Shown piece after piece: positions 43,182 to 51,758 of a DNA stretch of 64,000 nucleotides. The stretch comes from an uncultured Alistipes sp. (GTDB lineage Bacteria; Bacteroidota; Bacteroidia; Bacteroidales; Rikenellaceae). Position 1 is the first letter of the stretch. Each line of letters opens with the position of its first letter. The translations under genes and the position numbers were made by a program. The notes beneath the pieces are model-generated. The model was not told the origin of the DNA, made no database searches, and saw nothing but the letters and a program-made list of their open reading frames with translations. Where the stretch lies: contig CALUKI010000021.1 of the NCBI GenBank assembly GCA_944321175.1, positions 1 through 64,000 on the forward strand, in the 5' to 3' direction.

Positions 43182-43694
43182 TCAGTATCTCAATCCGATG
43201 GACAGATAGGCATTTCCGTAATTGTCGAGACCGGCGGTACGGGAATCGAGAAACCTATAACCGAGTTCGAGGACAGGCGAAAATCTGCCTGACCTGACAT
43301 ACCATGCCAGGGCTGCATCATAAGTGGTGCGTTTCCATGCGGGGCTGCCCACACAGTCCAGGGCTTTGACCCGCACGTCAAGGCCGTGAATGCCCTGCTT
43401 GCCGTTCAGCAGGCTTACACCCAGTCCGCCGCCGATACTCACCCCGTTGGAATAGGTCCTGACGCCGTCGTTCTTATAAAGGGAAATGTTGTCCTCCACC
43501 GTAACGAAAAGATAGGAGATTGAAACAAAATCCACAAGAGATTTGAATGAAAAGTCGATAGGCTTTATTCCATTCTGCCTGACGCCTGTTCCCGCCGCAA
43601 ACTCAAAATGTATCCGCTCCATGACTGTCTGTGCGTGTATCCCGACCGTTGTGCACGCAAGCATGAGCATTGTTGCATAAATGAATTTCTTCAT
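43182..43694 (-). CDS. Small outer-membrane beta-barrel protein
   Basis: 170 residues from MKKFIYATMLMLACTTVGIHAQ (signal peptide). The mature chain alternates polar and hydrophobic residues and is rich in Gly/Tyr/Ser (YSNGVSIGGGLGVSLLNGKQG; YDAALAWYVRSGRFSPVLELGYRF). It ends in GNAYLSIGLRY, an aromatic C-terminal strand as in outer-membrane barrels of eight strands. No function can be named. The longer reading from 43739 adds 15 residues ahead of the signal peptide and is rejected. The best promoter (43846-43876) implies a leader of ~145 bases. Confidence 0.72.
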   Translation of the reverse strand: MKKFIYATMLMLACTTVGIHAQTVMERIHFEFAAGTGVRQNGIKPIDFSFKSLVDFVSISYLFVTVEDNISLYKNDGVRTYSNGVSIGGGLGVSLLNGKQGIHGLDVRVKALDCVGSPAWKRTTYDAALAWYVRSGRFSPVLELGYRFLDSRTAGLDNYGNAYLSIGLRY

Positions 43695-43845
43695 AGCCAA
43701 TCGAATGGAGCCAATATCCGCGCAGAAGAGCGGATGCAAAAAAAGGGTAAGCTACTTATATCGCACCGCTACAACCATATACCCTTGCTCAATTCCTTGC
43801 CTGGGGGATTCTACAGGAGCTGGTCGTATAAGACTTACCCGTCTG

Positions 43846-43876
43846 CAAAAGTAGGAATTTTTTATATCTTTGCAAA
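43846..43876. promoter_or_regulatory. Interlocked divergent promoters (beta-barrel gene and mltG)
   Basis: Minus strand: TTTG (43876-43873), 19-base spacer, TACTTTTG (43853-43846), toward the beta-barrel gene. Plus strand: TATCTTTG (43865-43872) toward mltG, with only CTG at the -33 position (43843-43845). The plus -7 element and minus -33 element touch, so polymerases could not occupy both at once. Confidence 0.6.
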
Positions 43877-43896
43877 AATTTCGAAAAAATAAAGTC

Positions 43897-44913
43897 ATGC
43901 GCCGGAAGATTCTTATCGGTATCATCGGATTGGCGGTCGTTGCGGCATTGGCTGCCGGCACGCTCTATTACCTTCTGTTCAAGGCCGATTGTGTCGTCCG
44001 ACCGGGAAGCCTCTATGTGCGGAGCAGCGCCGGCTACGGCGCTGTCGTCGAGGACACGCTCCGCCGGCATATCCGCCATATGGGACTCTTCAAACAATAC
44101 GCCCGCCACCTCAAGCTCGAAGATTCGGTAAAGGCCGGGCACTACCTTCTGAAGGGCGGAATGAGCGTTGTCGAGGTGGCCCGCATGCTCAAACTGGGGT
44201 TGCAGACCCCCGTGCGCGTGACAATCAACAATGTCCGCACACCGGCGCAACTGGCCGGAAAGCTCGCCCGACAACTGGAAGCCGACTCTGTCACGCTGTT
44301 CCACGCCCTCACTTCGCCCCGGCTGGCTCAGGCGGTGGGCTTCGACTCCCTGACGCTCTTCTCGATGTTCATTCCCGACACCTACGAATTCTATTGGACA
44401 GTCACGCCCGAAGCCTTCCTAAAACGCATGCGGCGCGAATACGACCGCTTCTGGACAAAGGAGCGCGATGCCAGGCGGCAGCGCAGCGGCCTCTCCCGGC
44501 TCGAAGTGATGACACTCGCATCGATCGTCTATGAAGAGACCCGCAAAAGCGACGAAATGCCGCGCGTAGCAGGGGTCTATGTCAATCGGCTGCGCAAAGG
44601 ATGGCCCCTGCAGGCCGATCCGACGATCAAATATGCCATGCAGGATTTCGGATTGCGGCGTATTCTCCATCGTCATCTCAAATATCCGTCCCCCTACAAT
44701 ACCTATATTAATAAGGGACTGCCGCCCTCGCCCATCTGCATGCCCGGACGCAACGCCATCGATGCCGTCCTCGACTTCGAGGAGCACGATTACATGTTTT
44801 TCTGCGCCCGTCCGACCTTCGACGGCTACCACAACTTCGCCGTGACCCTGCGCCAGCACAACGCCAATGCCCGTGCATATTCCGCCGAACTGAATCGCCG
44901 AAAAATAAAATAA
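43897..44913 (+). CDS. mltG: Endolytic transglycosylase MltG
   Basis: 338 residues. MltG cuts nascent peptidoglycan strands at the inner membrane and sets their length. One N-terminal membrane anchor (ILIGIIGLAVVAALAAGTLYYL), a LysM-like part (SVKAGHYLLKGGMSVVEVARMLKLG), then the YceG catalytic domain with IPDTYEFYWTVTPEAFLKRM. The active-site region reads MTLASIVYEETRKSDEMPRVAGVYVNRLRKGWPLQADPTIKYA (catalytic Glu in YEE), followed by YNTYINKGLPPSPICMPGRNAIDAVLDFEEHDYMFFCA. Start at ATG 43897, after the promoter; the upstream TTG-type reading is rejected. Confidence 0.95.
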   Translation: MRRKILIGIIGLAVVAALAAGTLYYLLFKADCVVRPGSLYVRSSAGYGAVVEDTLRRHIRHMGLFKQYARHLKLEDSVKAGHYLLKGGMSVVEVARMLKLGLQTPVRVTINNVRTPAQLAGKLARQLEADSVTLFHALTSPRLAQAVGFDSLTLFSMFIPDTYEFYWTVTPEAFLKRMRREYDRFWTKERDARRQRSGLSRLEVMTLASIVYEETRKSDEMPRVAGVYVNRLRKGWPLQADPTIKYAMQDFGLRRILHRHLKYPSPYNTYINKGLPPSPICMPGRNAIDAVLDFEEHDYMFFCARPTFDGYHNFAVTLRQHNANARAYSAELNRRKIK

Positions 44914-44918
44914 TGTCG

Positions 44919-44926
44919 TATCTTTG
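44919..44926 (+). promoter_or_regulatory. -7-like element just before the Sua5/YciO gene
   Basis: TATCTTTG (44919-44926) ends five bases before the ATG at 44932. No TTG occurs at the -33 distance. If used, it would give an almost leaderless mRNA. Confidence 0.4.
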
Positions 44927-44931
44927 CGGAT

Positions 44932-45531
44932 ATGATCGTGCGTATCTATCCTCAGAACCCCGCAGAGCGGGAGGTGCAGCGGGTCGTCGAAACACTCGAA
45001 CGCGACGGTGTCATCGTCTATCCCACCGACTCGGTCTATGCATACGGCTGTTCACTGCATTCACCGCGCGGTCTTGAACGCCTCAAGCAACTGACCGGAA
45101 AGCGAAACGATACGCTGACCATTCTCTGCGACGGAATCAGCCGCATCGCAGAGTACTGCAAGGTGGACAACAACACATTCCGGATTCTGAAACGCAACCT
45201 CCCCGGTGCCGTCACCTTTCTGCTCGAAGCGTCGTCGCGCATGCCCGACAAGGCGCTGCAGCGGCGTCGGACAATCGGCGTCCGCATTCCCGACAACGCC
45301 ATCGCCTGCGCCATCGTCCAGCGGCTGGGATGCCCGCTCGTCACGGCTTCACTCAAAAGCGATGACGATGCGGAGTACATGACCGATCCGGAACTCATCC
45401 AGGAACGGTACGGAGACGATGTGGCGCTGGTCGTCGATGGCGGATACGGGACGCTTACGCCGACAACCGTCGTCGATCTGACACGGGGCGAACCCGAAAT
45501 CATCCGTCAGGGCGCGGCGGAACTCATCTGA
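44932..45531 (+). CDS. L-threonylcarbamoyladenylate synthase family protein (Sua5/YciO/YrdC)
   Basis: 199 residues, one YrdC-type domain. Blocks: VIVYPTDSVYAYGCSLHSPRGLERLKQLTGKR (nucleotide and threonine binding), GAVTFLLEAS, RRTIGVRIPDN, PLVTASLK, and TPTTVVDLTRG near the end. YrdC/Sua5 enzymes make the threonylcarbamoyl-AMP used for tRNA t6A37; this sequence is closer in style to YciO, whose own role is less certain. It begins 18 bases after mltG, so readthrough is likely even though a -7-like box precedes it. Confidence 0.88.
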   Translation: MIVRIYPQNPAEREVQRVVETLERDGVIVYPTDSVYAYGCSLHSPRGLERLKQLTGKRNDTLTILCDGISRIAEYCKVDNNTFRILKRNLPGAVTFLLEASSRMPDKALQRRRTIGVRIPDNAIACAIVQRLGCPLVTASLKSDDDAEYMTDPELIQERYGDDVALVVDGGYGTLTPTTVVDLTRGEPEIIRQGAAELI

Positions 45532-45563
45532 CAAAACAAAAAGAAGTGCAAGAATACAAGAAC

Positions 45564-46079
45564 ATGAATCAGACCAACTTCTGGGACGATGCGGCAAAAT
45601 GCGGCGCAATCATCGGTTGCGTGTCGATCCTTTGCATGCTGTTGAGAGATGCCACGCGGATCGGAGTCTTCGGCCTTCTCGGCTTTGCGTTCTACTGCGG
45701 AATGCTGCTTTTTTTTACCCGTCGCCGCACGGCCGAATGTTCGACGGCGGAACAGGAGTATGATTTCGGGCAGCGATTCGGCTTCGTCGTGGCAATAAGC
45801 GCGTTCGTTGGGATTATCAACGGGGCCTATTCGATTCTCGCCTGCCGGATCCTCTTCTCGGAGCAGTATGCAGCCGCCTATGACGAAGCTTTCGGGATAG
45901 TGGCGGCCACAGGGATCTATCCCGCCGAGTTCCTGTCCGACCTGCAACAGATCATGCTGTCACCGCTTGTTCAGGCATTCTCGGCCATTGCGGGGCAGCT
46001 GGTTCTCGGAGTGATTCTGGGACTGGTCATCGCGGCAACCGTACAACCGCCCAGGAATTTCGACAAACAATCGGAATAA
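45564..46079 (+). CDS. DUF4199 domain-containing membrane protein
   Basis: 171 residues (start at ATG 45564; a GTG at 45546 is possible). Four hydrophobic helices in the DUF4199 arrangement: CGAIIGCVSILCMLL, GVFGLLGFAFYCGMLLFF, FGFVVAISAFVGIINGAYSIL and a last AGQLVLGVILGLVIAATV. Bacteroidetes-specific family of unknown function. It directly precedes a family 2 glycosyltransferase (9 bases), a pairing common in this phylum, hinting at a shared role in the membrane. Confidence 0.88.
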   Translation: MNQTNFWDDAAKCGAIIGCVSILCMLLRDATRIGVFGLLGFAFYCGMLLFFTRRRTAECSTAEQEYDFGQRFGFVVAISAFVGIINGAYSILACRILFSEQYAAAYDEAFGIVAATGIYPAEFLSDLQQIMLSPLVQAFSAIAGQLVLGVILGLVIAATVQPPRNFDKQSE

Positions 46080-46088
46080 AATTCGGAA

Positions 46089-47054
46089 ATGGAAAAAGAG
46101 ACGTTGGACATATCGGTCGTCGTGCCCCTTTTCAATGAGGAGGAGTCGCTGCCGGAACTGACGGCTTGGATCGACCGCGTGGCACGGGACAATGCGCTCG
46201 GCTATGAAATCATCTTTGTGGATGACGGTTCGACCGACGCCTCATGGCAGACGATCGAACGGCTCAAGGAGGAATACCCTTCCCTGCGGGCCATCGGTTT
46301 CGGCCGCAACTACGGCAAATCGGCCGCCCTCCACTGCGGGTTTGCCGCCGCACGCGGCGAGGTGGTCTTCACGATGGATGCCGACCTGCAGGATTCACCG
46401 GACGAGATTCCGGAGATGCGCCGCATGATTCTCGAAGAGGGCTACGACATGGTCTCCGGATGGAAACGCAAACGGCACGACCCGATCGGCAAACGCTGGC
46501 CCAGCAAATTCTTCAACTGGACGGCCCGCACCGTCTCCGGCATCCGGCTCCACGACTTCAACTGCGGGCTGAAAGCATACCGGCGCAAGGTCGTCAAGGC
46601 CATCGAGGTCTATGGCGAAATGCACCGTTACATCCCCATTCTGGCAAAACAGGCCGGATTCCGCCGCATCGGGGAGAAAGCCGTATGCCATCGCGCACGC
46701 AAATACGGGCATTCGAAATTCGGTATGGAGCGCATGCTCAAGGGGTATCTGGATCTCATTACCGTATCGTTCCTTTCGCGCTTCGGCCGTTCGCCGATGT
46801 ACTTCTTCGGCGGGCTGGGCACGCTCATGTTCCTGCTGGGCGGCTGTTCGACGATCTGGATCATTGCGGCAAAACTCTACAAGCAGGCGCACGACCTGCC
46901 GCTGCGGGCCGTAACCGACCAGCCGCTCTTCTATCTTTCGATTCTGCTCGTCATTCTGGGCGTACAGTTCTTCCTGGCAGGGTTCCTCGGAGAACTGATC
47001 GACCGAAACGCCGCAGACCGCAACAAATACCTTATCGACAAAACCATCCGATAA
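46089..47054 (+). CDS. Family 2 glycosyltransferase, membrane anchored
   Basis: 321 residues. The GT-A domain starts DISVVVPLFNEEESLPELTAWID with IIFVDDGSTDASWQTIE, DxD-type VVFTMDADLQDSPDEIPEM, and MVSGWKRKRHDPIGKRWPSKFFN. The C-terminus has two membrane helices (MYFFGGLGTLMFLLGGCSTIWIIA; LFYLSILLVILGVQFFLAGFLGELI). This is the DPM/ArnC/GtrB-like type that usually moves a sugar from a nucleotide to a polyprenyl phosphate. The acceptor role is inferred from architecture. Confidence 0.92.
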   Translation: MEKETLDISVVVPLFNEEESLPELTAWIDRVARDNALGYEIIFVDDGSTDASWQTIERLKEEYPSLRAIGFGRNYGKSAALHCGFAAARGEVVFTMDADLQDSPDEIPEMRRMILEEGYDMVSGWKRKRHDPIGKRWPSKFFNWTARTVSGIRLHDFNCGLKAYRRKVVKAIEVYGEMHRYIPILAKQAGFRRIGEKAVCHRARKYGHSKFGMERMLKGYLDLITVSFLSRFGRSPMYFFGGLGTLMFLLGGCSTIWIIAAKLYKQAHDLPLRAVTDQPLFYLSILLVILGVQFFLAGFLGELIDRNAADRNKYLIDKTIR

Positions 47055-47067
47055 CGATACAAGGAAA

Positions 47068-47532
47068 ATGATACAACGTATTCAAACCATCTATCTGCTG
47101 CTCGCTGCCGTTCTGACGGCCTGCACGACGTTCCTTTCACTCGGCACCTTCACCACCGGCACCGAAGAGTTCACGCTTCAGGCCTTCGGTTTGAAAAATG
47201 CCGACGGAGCAACCGTGCAACCGACCGCTTACATGGGCATCCTGCTGGTGCTGGCGCTGGCCGTTGCCGTCGTGACGATCTTCCTCTACAAGCGCCGGAT
47301 GCTCCAGATCCGGATATGCGTCGTGGAGATGATCCTGCTGGCAGGCTCCCAGGCCATGACGGTCATCTATTATTATCTCAGCTGCAGGGTCTTCTCCTCG
47401 GTGGAGTTCCAGGCCCACAGTCTGAAACTTCCGCTCGTATTTCCGGCCATCGCGCTGATCTTCACATTCCTCGCGGCAAGGGCCATCTTCCGCGACGAGA
47501 TACTGGTCCGTTCGGTGGACCGCATCCGCTGA
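47068..47532 (+). CDS. DUF4293 domain-containing membrane protein
   Basis: 154 residues with four membrane helices, starting with the family signature MIQRIQTIYLLLAAVLTAC. Other helices: TAYMGILLVLALAVAVVTIFLYKRR, VVEMILLAGSQAMTVIYYYLS, and LPLVFPAIALIFTFLAARAIFRDE with the conserved RAIxxDExLVRSxDRIR tail. Bacteroidetes-only family without known function. It lies 13 bases after the glycosyltransferase; last gene of the mltG-to-DUF4293 run. Confidence 0.9.
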   Translation: MIQRIQTIYLLLAAVLTACTTFLSLGTFTTGTEEFTLQAFGLKNADGATVQPTAYMGILLVLALAVAVVTIFLYKRRMLQIRICVVEMILLAGSQAMTVIYYYLSCRVFSSVEFQAHSLKLPLVFPAIALIFTFLAARAIFRDEILVRSVDRIR

Positions 47533-47851
47533 GAAGATACGGCCATCGGTCCGGTGCGGCATGCGTACTCCCCGAACGCAACGGCACCGGAGGAATCCGT
47601 GCAGGGAGACCGCAAGCCCGTGCTTGACAGCGAACGGCAACACCCCGGCTCCGGAGTAAAACTTCGGAGCCGTCCCTGTCTGACGAAACGGGCCTGTTTT
47701 TCGCCTTTCCCGCCGCAACGCATGCGACACAACCGGTCATCCGACGGGCTTTTGCCATCCGACCGCCCACCCCGGCGTATAAATTTTTCTATAAATAGGG
47801 CTTTTTTATTACACTTTTTCACTTCAAATGAAAAAAAAGCGTCATTTTTAA
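47533..47851. other. Gap before the nuclease operon
   Basis: About 320 bases without a supported gene. A CGGCTCCG/CGGAGCCG hairpin near 47644-47670 may end the preceding operon. The last part turns sharply AT-rich toward the promoter. Confidence 0.45.
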
Positions 47852-47882
47852 TTGTTAATCTCAAGAAAAGGTTCTAACTTTG
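47852..47882 (+). promoter_or_regulatory. Promoter of the nuclease/DUF5689/TonB operon
   Basis: TTG (47852-47854), 20-base spacer, TAACTTTG (47875-47882), leaving an AT-rich leader of about 65 bases before the first ATG at 47954. Confidence 0.65.
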
Positions 47883-47953
47883 ATTGAAATATCCACCCTC
47901 TAAAAAAGGCGATTTTAATAAAAATTTTAAGATTATATTAAAACAAGTTTATT

Positions 47954-50900
47954 ATGAAGCAACTGAGCACAATGAAATCATTGTTCTGCACGATGTTGGC
48001 AGTCGCGGCAGCGACATTCGCGGCATGTGTGGACGACAATGTCGATGAACAGGCTCCCTCGCTGGAACTGTCGGAGACAACCATCGCCTTCAGCGGCACG
48101 GCGACCGAAGACGCCACCGTGACGGTAAAGAGCAACCGTCAGTGGTCGATCGCCTACGAAGACGACCAGACACGGGAGTGGATGTACTTCAAGGTTACCG
48201 GCAATGAAGTATCCCCCGGCGTCTATTTCGGCGACGGCACGGTGAAAATCACCGTCGGCGAATCGACGGAGCCACAAATGGGACGGCTCATCTTCACGTT
48301 GAGCAACTCCTACGGCGAGCTCTACCGCAAATACCTCACCGTGACGCAGGGCGATTATGTGCCGCCCACGCAGGGTCCGGTAGGCGATCTGGTGGAATAC
48401 ATCCTCGGCAACGCAAAGTTCTCCGGCGCAACGGGAACGGACAAAGCCGTAGCCCTCGACTACACGGAAAGCAAGATCGAAGCCGTAATCCTCGCCAACG
48501 ACGCTGCAGGCAACAACAACCGCAAGCTCTATGTGGGTGATAACAACGGTCTTGAGCGTTCGGCCATCGTCCTCTACGGCAATGACTTCGCCATGTCGAA
48601 CGACGTCGTGACGAAGTATCCCGTCGGAGCAAAAGTTTCGCTTGATCTGAGCCAAGCCAAATACTATACGTTCTACGGTCTGCGCCAGTTGACGGATGTC
48701 GCCGTCACGGTATCGGACGAGAAGGTGGAAGTGGAGATCCCGTCGCTCTCGATCGCCCGCTTCCTTGCCGGCGACTACCAGGGCCAGTATGTGAAGATCA
48801 ACAATGTCACGCCCGAAAAGTCGTGGATCGGCAAGAGCTGGACGGCTGCCGACAATCAGTCTGTCATCCTCAACGACAATGCCGGCGGCAGCCTGACCGT
48901 CTATATGAACAAGGCACAATACGCTACGGGATTCGCAGGCGCCTACATCGCCGACAAGACCGGTTCGATCTACGGTACGGGCGAAATGCACAACGATCCG
49001 CAGCTGGCACCGACCTCGAAGGAGGACGTGGCGGCACTTAGCAGTGACGAAGGCGGCAGCGGCGGCGAAGATCCCGAACCCACGCCGGGCGACGCCATCT
49101 ATTTCGAGACCTTCGGTTCGGCCGATGCTTCGGACAGACCGCTGATCTCCACCTATACGGGTTGGACGAAGAGCGGTTCGGGCGCCGACGAGGTAACCTA
49201 CACGAGCACGGGCAATGTCTCGATCCGCAACAGCGGCAAACTCAGCGCCGGATATGACGGTGCATCGGGTGAGAACAAGTGCTTCCTCGGCACGAACAAC
49301 CCTGCCTTCATGATCAACAAGATCAAGACCGGCGGTGCACAGAAGCTGCAACTGACCTTCGGCGGCTCCTACTCGAAGAATACGAACGGAGAGTATGACA
49401 ATACGTTCTATACGGACAAGTTCCATGTATCGCTGAGCGCCGACGGCTCGACCTGGGTGCCGGTAGAATACACGATCGAACAGGCCGACCAGTACTGGGT
49501 ATTCGCCACCTCCGACTTCACGCTGAAGAACGCCGCTACCTATCTGTATGTGAAATTCGCGGCGGACGAGACGTCGGTCTTCGCAATCGATGACGTTCGC
49601 GTGGCTGCCGGAGAGGGCGGCACGGAGGTTGATCTGGGCGAAGGAGGCGGAGAACCCGAGCCGACCCCGGGCGAAGCCATTACGGTAAACGAGCTCTACC
49701 AACTTGCGGAACAGGCAACCGGCACGGAGAAGATCGTGATCGACGCAGAGAACAACCGGACATTGGAAGCCGTTGTCGTGACCGACGCCGCAGGCGGCAA
49801 CTACACCTACAACAATCTGATGGTCATGGCCGAAGGTGCCACGCAACCGAAGAATGGCATCATGCTCTTCAGCAGCGGGAAATACACGAATCCCGGCGAT
49901 GCGGACTTCCCCTTCAAACCGGGTGACAAGGTGCGCTTTACGCTGATGAAAGGCCTTGCCAAGGTAACCAATTACAAAGGCACCTACGAGGTAACCTGCG
50001 AGCAGGCGGATGCCTCGACATGGCTGGCAGCCGAGGTGATCGGCAGCGTAACGCTCAAACCCGTCGAACTGACCTCGGTGGCCGACCTTGCCGACTATCA
50101 GGGCATGCTTGTCACCGTCAAGAACGCAACCTCGCCCGCCTCGGCCGGCAACTGGGCCGTCGGCACCACGACCTTCAAGGTCGGTTCGGGCGATCTGACC
50201 GTCTATGTAAAGAGTACGGCAGCAGCCTTCTCCGGCAAACAGTATCCCGGTTCCACGACGGGCGATCTGACCGGTTACGTATCGCTGTACAACGGAGCTC
50301 CGCAGCTCTGCCCGCGCAACATGGACGATGTGGCAGCCTTCACGGAGGGCGGCGGCACGGATCCCGAACCCGGGCCGTCGGGCGATGCGGACATTACGCT
50401 CGACTTCACGCGCGGCGTTGACATGGCGACACCGGCATTCCCCTATCACGACAAGGATGACAGCTCTTCGGCAACGGAGGGGACCTACACGATCGACGGC
50501 TATACCTACAAGATCAAGGCCAGCAGCGACGGCAAGTTCTACTGGTTCTACAACAACTACAACGAAGGATCGGAATACGAAGCCTTCTATATCGGCAAGA
50601 TCGGTGCATATATCGAACTGCCGGCCATCGCAGGCAAAGCCCTGACAAAGGTAGTTCTGACAGGCGCAAGCGGAGCATCGTCCACCAGCGAAGCATCCAT
50701 CACGGATACGACGGGTGCCGACGTAGCCGGCGGTCTGACTCAGGTTGTCGGAACAGGTGTGGCGACTTATGAGTTAAGCGGTACGACGGAGAACACCTCC
50801 TACCGGATTACCATTACGAAAAACAGTTGTCAGTTTGCCAAGATCGAACTTTATTACGGCGAAGGCGGCGGTTCAACGCCTTCGGCACCGACGCTGAGCG

Positions 50901-51691
50901 TCAATCCGACCTCGCTGTCGTTCGCGGCGAAGGATCAGGCCAAGACCATCAGCTGCACGGTCGGGAACGCTTCGGGTTATACGGTCGGCGCCACGTCGTC
51001 CGACCCGACGAACTTCCCTGCCGTAGCTTCGGGAACGACCGTCACGGTGACCCCGACGGAGAACACCGCATCGAGTACGCGCAGCGCCACGATCACGGTC
51101 TATCTGACCAACGACGGCGGTTCGACGAAGGTCGCAACAAAGACCGTATCGGTTACGCAGGCCGCTGCCGGAGGGGAGACACAAGGTGATACCTATGAGA
51201 AGATTACCACAATTGCATCGCTCTCTGACGGTATTACCGGATTCATCGGCGGAGAGGTAGGCTCCTACGGTCTGAACCTCGTCAACGGCATGTCATCCTA
51301 CGGACAAGCCTACACCAGTGAGTACACCTATGACGAATCAGCCAAAACGCTGACTCAGGTTGGCGACTACACCGCTGTAGAATTTACATTGGAAGCTGTC
51401 AGCGGCGGGTATAACATCAAGGTCGGAAATCAATATCTGATCGGAACGGTCATCATGGACGGCGGGAAGGCAAAACAGGCGCTCGCATTCTCCGACACGC
51501 CGGCAAATCCATGGGTATTCGAGGATTATGGGACCGGCATCGTCGCAAAAACGGATGCTTCGAACGAACTCGGCACCTTCAACGGCATGTATATGATGCT
51601 GGCAAAGACAGCCTCCAGCCGATTCATCCGCGCTTACCAAAGTCTCAACGCGACAAGCGGCGCCGGATTCTGGTTCTTCAAAAAGAACTGA
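47954..51691 (+). CDS. Giant modular BACON/DUF5689 lipoprotein
   Basis: 1245 residues. Signal peptide with lipobox TFAAC (Cys about residue 25). Modules are separated by acidic PEPTPG-type linkers near residues 375, 565 and 805: BACON-like (~33-135), DUF5689-type OB-fold region (~140-360; VKINNVTPEKSWIGKSWTAAD, ending GEMHNDPQLAPTSKEDVAAL), a jelly-roll-like domain (~380-555; YFETFGSADASDRP), a second DUF5689 region (~570-800; LTSVADLADYQGMLVTVKNAT, ending LYNGAPQLCPRNMDDVAAF), a beta domain (~810-965), another BACON (~975-1070) and a C-terminal beta domain. The DUF5689 parts recur in the last gene of the operon. Likely a long surface-exposed binding scaffold; no catalytic residues recognised. 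Confidence 0.85.
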   Translation: MKQLSTMKSLFCTMLAVAAATFAACVDDNVDEQAPSLELSETTIAFSGTATEDATVTVKSNRQWSIAYEDDQTREWMYFKVTGNEVSPGVYFGDGTVKITVGESTEPQMGRLIFTLSNSYGELYRKYLTVTQGDYVPPTQGPVGDLVEYILGNAKFSGATGTDKAVALDYTESKIEAVILANDAAGNNNRKLYVGDNNGLERSAIVLYGNDFAMSNDVVTKYPVGAKVSLDLSQAKYYTFYGLRQLTDVAVTVSDEKVEVEIPSLSIARFLAGDYQGQYVKINNVTPEKSWIGKSWTAADNQSVILNDNAGGSLTVYMNKAQYATGFAGAYIADKTGSIYGTGEMHNDPQLAPTSKEDVAALSSDEGGSGGEDPEPTPGDAIYFETFGSADASDRPLISTYTGWTKSGSGADEVTYTSTGNVSIRNSGKLSAGYDGASGENKCFLGTNNPAFMINKIKTGGAQKLQLTFGGSYSKNTNGEYDNTFYTDKFHVSLSADGSTWVPVEYTIEQADQYWVFATSDFTLKNAATYLYVKFAADETSVFAIDDVRVAAGEGGTEVDLGEGGGEPEPTPGEAITVNELYQLAEQATGTEKIVIDAENNRTLEAVVVTDAAGGNYTYNNLMVMAEGATQPKNGIMLFSSGKYTNPGDADFPFKPGDKVRFTLMKGLAKVTNYKGTYEVTCEQADASTWLAAEVIGSVTLKPVELTSVADLADYQGMLVTVKNATSPASAGNWAVGTTTFKVGSGDLTVYVKSTAAAFSGKQYPGSTTGDLTGYVSLYNGAPQLCPRNMDDVAAFTEGGGTDPEPGPSGDADITLDFTRGVDMATPAFPYHDKDDSSSATEGTYTIDGYTYKIKASSDGKFYWFYNNYNEGSEYEAFYIGKIGAYIELPAIAGKALTKVVLTGASGASSTSEASITDTTGADVAGGLTQVVGTGVATYELSGTTENTSYRITITKNSCQFAKIELYYGEGGGSTPSAPTLSVNPTSLSFAAKDQAKTISCTVGNASGYTVGATSSDPTNFPAVASGTTVTVTPTENTASSTRSATITVYLTNDGGSTKVATKTVSVTQAAAGGETQGDTYEKITTIASLSDGITGFIGGEVGSYGLNLVNGMSSYGQAYTSEYTYDESAKTLTQVGDYTAVEFTLEAVSGGYNIKVGNQYLIGTVIMDGGKAKQALAFSDTPANPWVFEDYGTGIVAKTDASNELGTFNGMYMMLAKTASSRFIRAYQSLNATSGAGFWFFKKN

Positions 51692-51758
51692 TCGATGAGC
51701 GGACGGTCGGCGACCCTGCGTCGCCGATCGTCCGGGGCATCTTATACCGCTATATTGT

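Noticed and set aside
47978..50449. 823-residue open frame opposite the giant BACON/DUF5689 lipoprotein
   Set aside because: No motif or ribosome-binding context; the plus strand has the signal peptide and domain structure.
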